Positions 40,676 through 46,264 of a stretch of DNA of 46,264 bases are shown piece by piece. The stretch is from the NCBI GenBank assembly GCA_022241785.1, contig JAKOMP010000046.1, positions 1 to 46,264 on the forward strand, written 5' to 3'. The notes under the pieces were generated by a model, which worked only from the letters and a program-made list of their open reading frames with translations, was not told the DNA's origin and made no database searches. The DNA comes from Cyanocohniella sp. LLY. Its GTDB lineage: Bacteria > Cyanobacteriota > Cyanobacteriia > Cyanobacteriales > Nostocaceae. Position numbers and translations under genes: made by a program. The first letter of the stretch is position 1; each line of letters starts with the position of its first letter.

Positions 40676-41719
40676 TTACCCTATCAATTCATGAATTTCC
40701 ATTGATGAACGTGAATTAGCTAACAAAAACTCTTTGGGGTTTATGCCAAACTTTTTTCTAAAAGCAGTGGCGAAGTAGCTACGATTAACAAAACCAACGC
40801 TACGAGCTGCTTGAGAAATACTTATTTCTCCTGCTACTAGCAATTTTCGTGCTTGTTCTAATCTATGATGATGCAAATAGCCGAAAACTGTTGTACCAAA
40901 AACCAAACGAAACCCGCGTTTGAGGGTGCAGTCATTTAAGCCAACTTGTCTGGATAATTCCATTAAAGAAGGAGGATTATCTAAATTATTTAGTAAAATT
41001 TCTTTGGCATAGTGAATACGTTCTACATCATCAGACTTAAGTGAAAACATGTTAGTTTTCCCTTGACGTGCTGCCAAATCTTCTTCAACTAGCAATACCA
41101 TTAGTTCCAAAACCTTGCTTTCTAAGTACATCCGTTTCATCATTCCCTGATAAGGACACTGACAAATTTGCTGTAATATTACTTGCATTGCTGGAGTTGT
41201 ATTACCACAACGAGAATAATATTCTTGATGAGGCTTTCTTACTAAATGAGTCAATTCTTGTGGAAGTTTCTGCTGTTCTTTACCCATGAACAAACAAAAT
41301 ATTTCCGGTTCCATGTGAACACTAATTTCAAATGTTTTTTCTGCCTTGAAGGATTTAACTCTGTCTTTTGGTGCCAGCCCACTACCCCACAATCTATTTT
41401 GTCCGCTATTAAAAGAATCATAGTTATCTTGTTGATGCCCAGAAATACAAAAATTGTATTCTAAAGGATGTGGGCGATCTGGAAGTTGCACAACTAAATC
41501 ATCATATAATTGAATTTCTGAAGATGCTAAATATAAACCATTCCGTAGTTCTATTTCTCCATAAAATCCTGTACCTAATTCTTTGGGAAAATGGTAAATG
41601 GTGTCGAAGATATTCCAGTTATTACTTTGGTTCAAACGTAAATCGTCGCTTTTTTTTTCTGTATTGAGGATTTTTACAAATAAATTCCAAAAAGCTTGTT
41701 CCGAAATTGTAATTGTCAT
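40676..41719 (-). CDS. AraC-family transcriptional regulator (PchR-like)
   Basis: A 347-residue regulator. The N-terminal 240 residues are an effector-binding part of the kind found in PchR-type siderophore-responsive activators. The C-terminal 100 residues carry two helix-turn-helix motifs: MELSRQVGLNDCTLKRGFRLVFGTTVFGYLHHHRLEQARKLL, then ISQAARSVGFVNRSYFATAFRKKFGINPKEF. It lies just upstream of the receptor operon on the same strand, with the 20-bp direct repeats between them. Cyanobacterial TonB-receptor genes are commonly paired with such a gene. It probably activates the receptor when siderophore or low iron is sensed. Confidence 0.87.
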   Translation of the reverse strand: MTITISEQAFWNLFVKILNTEKKSDDLRLNQSNNWNIFDTIYHFPKELGTGFYGEIELRNGLYLASSEIQLYDDLVVQLPDRPHPLEYNFCISGHQQDNYDSFNSGQNRLWGSGLAPKDRVKSFKAEKTFEISVHMEPEIFCLFMGKEQQKLPQELTHLVRKPHQEYYSRCGNTTPAMQVILQQICQCPYQGMMKRMYLESKVLELMVLLVEEDLAARQGKTNMFSLKSDDVERIHYAKEILLNNLDNPPSLMELSRQVGLNDCTLKRGFRLVFGTTVFGYLHHHRLEQARKLLVAGEISISQAARSVGFVNRSYFATAFRKKFGINPKEFLLANSRSSMEIHELIG

Positions 41720-41986
41720 TATTTTTAGGAATAAGGTTGCATTTATTACTAATAATTAGCAATAATTTGAGAAAAATACTCAATACTAGTCCAGTGTGAG
41801 CCGCATTTGTGATTAAATACAGCAAGTAACCACTTATTGAGATTAATTACCACTATGATCATGAGAATAATCTATTCTTATACAAATACTTTGTTACTTA
41901 TAATACATAATTTTTGCATATCTTTCTCAATTAATGCCAATTGTTTCGCACCCGCCAGAATACTACCTGCTGATAACTAAAGCTTT

Positions 41987-43747
41987 ATGAAAATCGGACT
42001 ACGGCAATACTGGAACTTACTCGTAGACTACCTCAAGCCTCAAAAGGGCAGGGTGATCAAGTTTGCGATCGCCCTCCTCGCCAGCATCGGACTACAATTA
42101 GTCAACCCGCAAATTCTCCGCTACTTCATTGACACAGCCGTAGCTGGTGGTTCAGGGCAAAACTTACTCTTAGCCGCCATACTATTTATAGGTGTAGCTT
42201 TAGTCACTCAATTAATCTCAGTTGCGGCTACATACTACGGCGAAAACGTTGCTTGGAGAGCCACCAACACCTTACGTGCGGACTTAGTTGAGCATTGTTT
42301 GCAACTAGATTTATCATTTCATAAATTCTCTACACCCGGTGAATTACTAGAGAGAGTAGATGGTGATATTCACACGCTGTCGCAATTCTTTTCTAAATTC
42401 ACCGTTTACATCTTAGGCAATTTACTACTGATGTCTGGTGTGATTGTAGTTTTATTTGCCGAAGATTGGCGTGCTGGTTTAGCGATCGCCTTTTTTACCC
42501 TCACAGCCTTATATACTTTAATTGGCCTGCGTTCTCTTGCTGTTCCCCATTGGAGAACTTATCGCCAAATTAGTGCTGATTTTTTTGGTTTCGTGGGCGA
42601 ACAACTAGCCGGGATGGAAGACGTACGCGCTAATGGTGCTAAAAGCTATGTCATGCAACGCTTCCACAAAATTTTGCAAGGTTGGTTACCCGTATTTCAC
42701 AAAGCACGTTTTGCTAGTACTATTCTTTGGGCGACAACTAACGGTATTTTTACTTTAGGAACTGCGATCGCCTTAAGTGTTGGTGCATACCTTTGGAGTC
42801 AGAATATAATTACCATTGGTACTGTATATGTGCTGTATTATTACACTAATCTCCTCAGCGAACCGATAGAACAAATTCGCAACCAATTTGAAGACCTGCA
42901 ACAAGCAGAAGCAAGTATTGACCGTATTCAAGATTTATTTCAAGTTAAATCTCAACTCAGTGCGGGAGGCCAACAGCAACTTCCTCACGGCGCACTTTCT
43001 GTAAATTTTGAAAATGTCTCATTTAGCTACAATGACCCCGGCTTGGGAACTGGGGATTTAGTATTGCAAGATATATCCTTTAATTTACCGCCAGGTCAGA
43101 TACTAGGTTTACTTGGGCGTACAGGTAGTGGTAAGTCTTCTTTAGCGCGGTTATTGCTGAGATTATATGACCCACAAGCAGGGGTAATTCGTTTGGGAGG
43201 CGTACCTATTAACCAAACTCCCTTAACAAATTTGCCTCAAAAAGTGGGATTAGTCACTCAGGATGTACAACTATTTCAAACCACAGTCCGAAATAATCTC
43301 ACCTTTTTTAACCAGAATATTAGTGATGAACGCATCTATGAAACCTTAGAAATATTGGGACTATCAACATGGTTGCACTCCTTACCCCAAGGCTTAGATA
43401 CAAATTTGGGACCAGATAGTAGCGGCTTATCTGCGGGACAAGCACAGTTACTCGCCTTTACTCGCGTGTTTCTCAAAGACCCTGGTTTAGTCATTCTAGA
43501 CGAAGCTTCCTCTCGCCTCGACCCCACGACAGAAAAACTGATTGAAAAAGCCGTAGACCAATTATTAACTGGACGTACAGGCATTATTATTGCTCATCGT
43601 TTAGCCACTGTAGAAAGAGCTAATCAAATTTTGATTTTAGAACAAAGTCGAATTATTGAATATGGTCAACGATCAGAATTAATTAAAAATCCAGAATCAC
43701 GTTTTGCCCAATTATTACAAACTGGCTTAACCGATTTATTAAGCTAA
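41987..43747 (+). CDS. ABC half-transporter, exporter fold, consensus Walker B
   Basis: A 586-residue fused membrane-ATPase protein. Residues 1-320 hold six transmembrane helices; about 338-580 the ATPase. Motifs: Walker A GLLGRTGSGKSS, signature altered to LSAGQ (GLSAGQAQLL), Walker B with catalytic Glu VILDEASSRLDP, H-loop IIAHR. The neighbour downstream has the complementary features, so the two are expected to pair. Its place next to siderophore receptor and binding-protein genes suggests siderophore import or export; exporter-fold importers such as YbtPQ are precedents. It reads away from the AraC gene across a 267-base gap. Substrate unproven. Confidence 0.85.
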   Translation: MKIGLRQYWNLLVDYLKPQKGRVIKFAIALLASIGLQLVNPQILRYFIDTAVAGGSGQNLLLAAILFIGVALVTQLISVAATYYGENVAWRATNTLRADLVEHCLQLDLSFHKFSTPGELLERVDGDIHTLSQFFSKFTVYILGNLLLMSGVIVVLFAEDWRAGLAIAFFTLTALYTLIGLRSLAVPHWRTYRQISADFFGFVGEQLAGMEDVRANGAKSYVMQRFHKILQGWLPVFHKARFASTILWATTNGIFTLGTAIALSVGAYLWSQNIITIGTVYVLYYYTNLLSEPIEQIRNQFEDLQQAEASIDRIQDLFQVKSQLSAGGQQQLPHGALSVNFENVSFSYNDPGLGTGDLVLQDISFNLPPGQILGLLGRTGSGKSSLARLLLRLYDPQAGVIRLGGVPINQTPLTNLPQKVGLVTQDVQLFQTTVRNNLTFFNQNISDERIYETLEILGLSTWLHSLPQGLDTNLGPDSSGLSAGQAQLLAFTRVFLKDPGLVILDEASSRLDPTTEKLIEKAVDQLLTGRTGIIIAHRLATVERANQILILEQSRIIEYGQRSELIKNPESRFAQLLQTGLTDLLS

Positions 43748-43804
43748 GAAAATAGGCTATACAGCGCTTTGCCAGTAAATGAGGTACAAACTTATATATT
43801 GTAA

Positions 43805-43918
43805 ATCTTGTAGGGTGGGCATACTTCTCTACGAGACGCTACGCGGTAAGCGCAGCTATGCCCTTCAGGGCTTTACGACAAGCTCAGTACAAGTCTTGCC
43901 CGCCATTGTGTACCTCAC
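43805..43918. repeat. Dispersed repeat between the ABC genes
   Basis: This segment holds GTAGGGTGGGCA and TGCCCGCC near its ends, GAGGTAC/GTACCTC further out, and GGTAAGCGCAGC with ATGCCC and AGGGCTTTAC inside, the last recurring at 25868-25905. The self-complementary ends could fold the whole into a hairpin. It lies in the 288-base gap between the two ABC genes. Confidence 0.55.
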
Positions 43919-44035
43919 CGCGATGAAATTTGCTGTAAGAGGGAAGAATATTGAAATATATATTCTTGATTGACATAGCTTTGTTTTTCTTTTACCAATT
44001 TATTTAATAATACTCTTCACCACGAACTATTAATT

Positions 44036-45880
44036 ATGATGATGTCAACAAAAAAAGTCAGAGGTTGGGAATTGTTGTGGCAACTTATGTGTTACACCCC
44101 AAAACTGTACATACTTGACTCTTGCTTCTGGATCTTAATTATGGGGTTACCTGCCCTACCTGGATTAATAATTCGAGAATTTTTCAACAGTTTAACTAAT
44201 GAGTCCCAATTTGGATTAACACCTCTGGCGTTGATTGCATTATTACTGGCTCTGAATTTGGGACATATTGCAGTTATATTTGCGGGGCGTATTACCAAGA
44301 CTCAACACCGTTTCATTATTCGTTCATTACTGCGAAATAACTTGTTAGACCGACTTTTCAAAAATCCGTCAGCACAAATAATACTTGATAATCAAGAAAC
44401 TGAAAAAACTGTGTCACAGGGTGAAATTATTAGTTATTTTCGTGACGATGCTGAACAAATAGAAGACGGTGTGGCATGGATATCAGAAGTTTCGGGAGAA
44501 GGAATATTTGCAGTTTTTTGTTTGGTCATTTTATTAAATATAAATGTGCAAATGACATTGTTTGTGTTTCTACCTGTAGTAGGAATGGTCATAATTATTC
44601 AACGAGCAGAAACTAAAATTAAAAAATATAGAAGAGCTAGTCGTAAAGCTACAGAAAAAGTCACAGGGATTTTAGGCGAAATATTTGGTTCAGTCCAAGC
44701 AATTAAGGTAGCTGGCGCAGAAAACAACGTGCTGGATTATTTTCGCAATCTCAATGATCAACGTCGCCAAGCAATGATTAAAGATAGCTTATTCAATGCT
44801 ATTCTCAACTCTGCCTTTCAAAATATGGTGAATCTAGGCACAGGGATAATTATGTTGCTGGCTTCTTCTTTGATGCAGAGTAATGTTGGACAGTTAACAG
44901 TAGGTGACTTTGCATTATTTGTCTATAACCTCGCGTTTGTGACTAGCTTTTTCACCTCCCTGGGTAGTTTTATGGCGTTGTATAAGCACACAGAAGTATC
45001 TTTTGAACGGATGGCTGGTTTACTTTCTGGTGCATCTGCTTATACTCTAGTTACAGATAATCCACTTTATCTCAATGACCTCAATGGGCAGAAAAAAGTT
45101 TTGCCTTCAGTAGAACAACCAGTCCAAAATAAAAACAACAACCTGCAATCATTAAGAGTATCGAATCTCACTTATATTTATCCTGGTACTAATCAGGGAA
45201 TTACAGATATTAGCTTGGAAATTGAGCGTGGTAGTTTGACTGTAATTACTGGTCAAATTGGTTCAGGAAAGACGACATTACTGCGGGTGTTATTAGGATT
45301 ACTCCCTAAACAAAGTGGGGAAATTTACTGGAATGGGAATATTGTTGAAGTCCCGGCTAGTTTCTTTATTCCACCTTGCAGTGCTTATACTCCCCAAATT
45401 CCGCAACTTTTTAGCTACACCCTGCGAGAAAATATTTTACTGGGTTTGTCTAAAGATGATCATGACATCGCCACAGCTTTAAACATGGCTGTGTTTGAGC
45501 AAGATTTAGTAACTATGAATGAAAGTCTAGAGACTTTGGTGGGGTCAAAAGGTGTACGCCTTTCTGGTGGACAAATACAGCGTGTCGCAGCAGCGCGGAT
45601 GTTTGTCCGTCAACCGGAATTATTAGTGTTTGATGACCTTTCTAGTGCTTTGGATGTAGAGACAGAATTGGCATTGTGGTCGCGGATATTTGTGAATACC
45701 AAAGAACCGGAAAAAAATCCTTGGACACCCACTTGTCTTGTGGTTTCTCATCGGCCTTCTGTGTTGCGCCGCGCTGACCAGATTATTGTTATGAAAGCGG
45801 GGAGAGTGCAAGCGCAAGGGAAGTTTGATGATATTTTTAGCCAGAGACTTCTCAGCAATCCCCAGGACATCAGTATATGA
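44036..45880 (+). CDS. ABC half-transporter, exporter fold, degenerate Walker B
   Basis: A 614-residue fused membrane-ATPase protein and likely partner of the 42.0-kb gene. The first 330 residues hold the transmembrane helices; the ATPase begins near residue 375. Walker A is ITGQIGSGKTT, the signature a canonical LSGGQ, Q-loop YTPQIPQ and H-loop VVSHR. The Walker B ends VFDDLSSALD: the catalytic Glu is replaced by Asp. Together with the LSAGQ of the partner, this makes one canonical and one degenerate ATP site, as in known heterodimeric ABC exporters. It lies 288 bases after its partner, with a dispersed repeat between, so co-transcription is not certain. Confidence 0.84.
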   Translation: MMMSTKKVRGWELLWQLMCYTPKLYILDSCFWILIMGLPALPGLIIREFFNSLTNESQFGLTPLALIALLLALNLGHIAVIFAGRITKTQHRFIIRSLLRNNLLDRLFKNPSAQIILDNQETEKTVSQGEIISYFRDDAEQIEDGVAWISEVSGEGIFAVFCLVILLNINVQMTLFVFLPVVGMVIIIQRAETKIKKYRRASRKATEKVTGILGEIFGSVQAIKVAGAENNVLDYFRNLNDQRRQAMIKDSLFNAILNSAFQNMVNLGTGIIMLLASSLMQSNVGQLTVGDFALFVYNLAFVTSFFTSLGSFMALYKHTEVSFERMAGLLSGASAYTLVTDNPLYLNDLNGQKKVLPSVEQPVQNKNNNLQSLRVSNLTYIYPGTNQGITDISLEIERGSLTVITGQIGSGKTTLLRVLLGLLPKQSGEIYWNGNIVEVPASFFIPPCSAYTPQIPQLFSYTLRENILLGLSKDDHDIATALNMAVFEQDLVTMNESLETLVGSKGVRLSGGQIQRVAAARMFVRQPELLVFDDLSSALDVETELALWSRIFVNTKEPEKNPWTPTCLVVSHRPSVLRRADQIIVMKAGRVQAQGKFDDIFSQRLLSNPQDISI

Positions 45881-46264
45881 GGAAATATTATTTGCTGGTT
45901 TTAGGGACTTCCAGAAATTAAATTAAGTAAGTTCGATGACCTCTCCCCAACCCCTCTCCGACGCGGAGAGGGGCTTAAATATATTGAAATATCAACAAAA
46001 AATGAAGGTTTTGAAGCCTCTACCCTGCAAGGAGAAAGGCTTAAAAGGCTGATTATTTCGTACCACGTGAGATATTTTTTGCCCCTTCCTTGTAGGGCTA
46101 TCCATTAGTCACATCTTTCTTAACAAAGCCGAAAGCCATTTATAGGAGTAATTTCACGTTGATAATTCCTAGCTGGGGTTGACAGAGCGAGAAAAATATG
46201 TAGGGTGGGGGGAGATGGATTGTTGTTGACATACCCTTGGGGATTTTGTTGATTTGGCTAATGG
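45881..46264. other. Intergenic region at the window end with dispersed hairpins
   Basis: No gene is seen in the last 384 bases. It contains the hairpin at 45951-45973 and C/T-rich dispersed repeat text (CTCTACCCTGCAAGGAGAAAGG). GTAGGGTGGGGGGAG near 46200 is again repeat-like. Confidence 0.45.
45951..45973. repeat. Dispersed CCCCTCTCCG hairpin
   Basis: CCCCTCTCCG, loop ACG, CGGAGAGGGG: a perfect 10-bp stem. It is the common cyanobacterial CCCCTCTCC/GGAGAGGGG dispersed repeat. It lies 70 bases after the last ABC gene and may terminate its transcript. Confidence 0.7.

Noticed and set aside
43779-43973. A 64-codon frame between the ABC genes
   Set aside because: It is made of dispersed-repeat sequence and has no protein-like features.

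Overview
The window looks like chromosomal DNA of a filamentous, Nostoc-type cyanobacterium. This rests on the many GCGATCGC (HIP1) octamers, GGGAGTR/CCCCTGC heptamer arrays (the STRR class), AMIN-domain TonB receptors, Wzc-like exopolysaccharide proteins and typical cyanobacterial dispersed hairpins. No rRNA or housekeeping marker is present to fix the genus.

Layout. (1) 1-13.7 kb: the tail of an IS5-type transposase, then an exopolysaccharide locus with six GT4 and two GT2 glycosyltransferases on the plus strand, an O-antigen ligase/polymerase-type membrane protein and a minus-strand GT8-like transferase. One GT4 pair occurs twice as paralogues (5.9-8.4 kb and 11.1-13.6 kb). A secreted GH30-like glycosidase (13.7-15.2 kb) reads toward it. 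(2) 15.6-24.8 kb, minus strand: a lasso-peptide gene cluster, read in the order B1 (PqqD-like), B2 (transglutaminase-like protease), C (AsnB-like cyclase with Ser in place of Cys2), A (56-residue precursor), K (HPr-kinase-like), D (ABC exporter), N (NTP_transf_5 nucleotidyltransferase). A 5'-truncated tnpB lies between K and D. A 124-bp MITE with 25-bp inverted ends and a 9-bp target duplication lies between D and N. (3) 25.5 kb: tRNA-Gln(TTG) with promoter and terminator, then a repeat-rich gap. (4) 26.3-34.4 kb: two Wzc/GumC-like polysaccharide co-polymerases (one with a C-terminal Tyr cluster, one without) flanking two cyanobacterial hypothetical genes and a SpoIID/LytB-domain protein. Two of these genes end inside STRR arrays. 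(5) 35.0-45.9 kb: an iron-siderophore uptake locus with a DUF1636 protein, two FecB-like lipoprotein binding proteins, a decayed TonB-receptor remnant, a full AMIN-TonB receptor, an AraC/PchR-like regulator and two exporter-fold ABC half-transporters that look like an asymmetric heterodimer.

How the parts work together. Region 1 builds and polymerises glycan repeat units, and region 4 supplies chain-length and export control, although the two are separated by the lasso cluster. In the lasso cluster, B1 should bind the leader, B2 cut it, C close a Gly1-Asp9 ring, D export the product, and K and N modify it. The precursor ends in Arg and not in the Ser that known K enzymes phosphorylate, so the modification site is open. 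In region 5 the AraC-type protein probably controls the receptor operon through two 20-bp direct repeats spaced 21 bp apart.

The most noteworthy points are the lasso cluster with its unusual core, the decayed tandem copy of sequence downstream of the precursor, the MITE, the shared 13-bp motif upstream of K and N, and the direct-repeat operator. All function calls come from reading motifs; no database search was possible.
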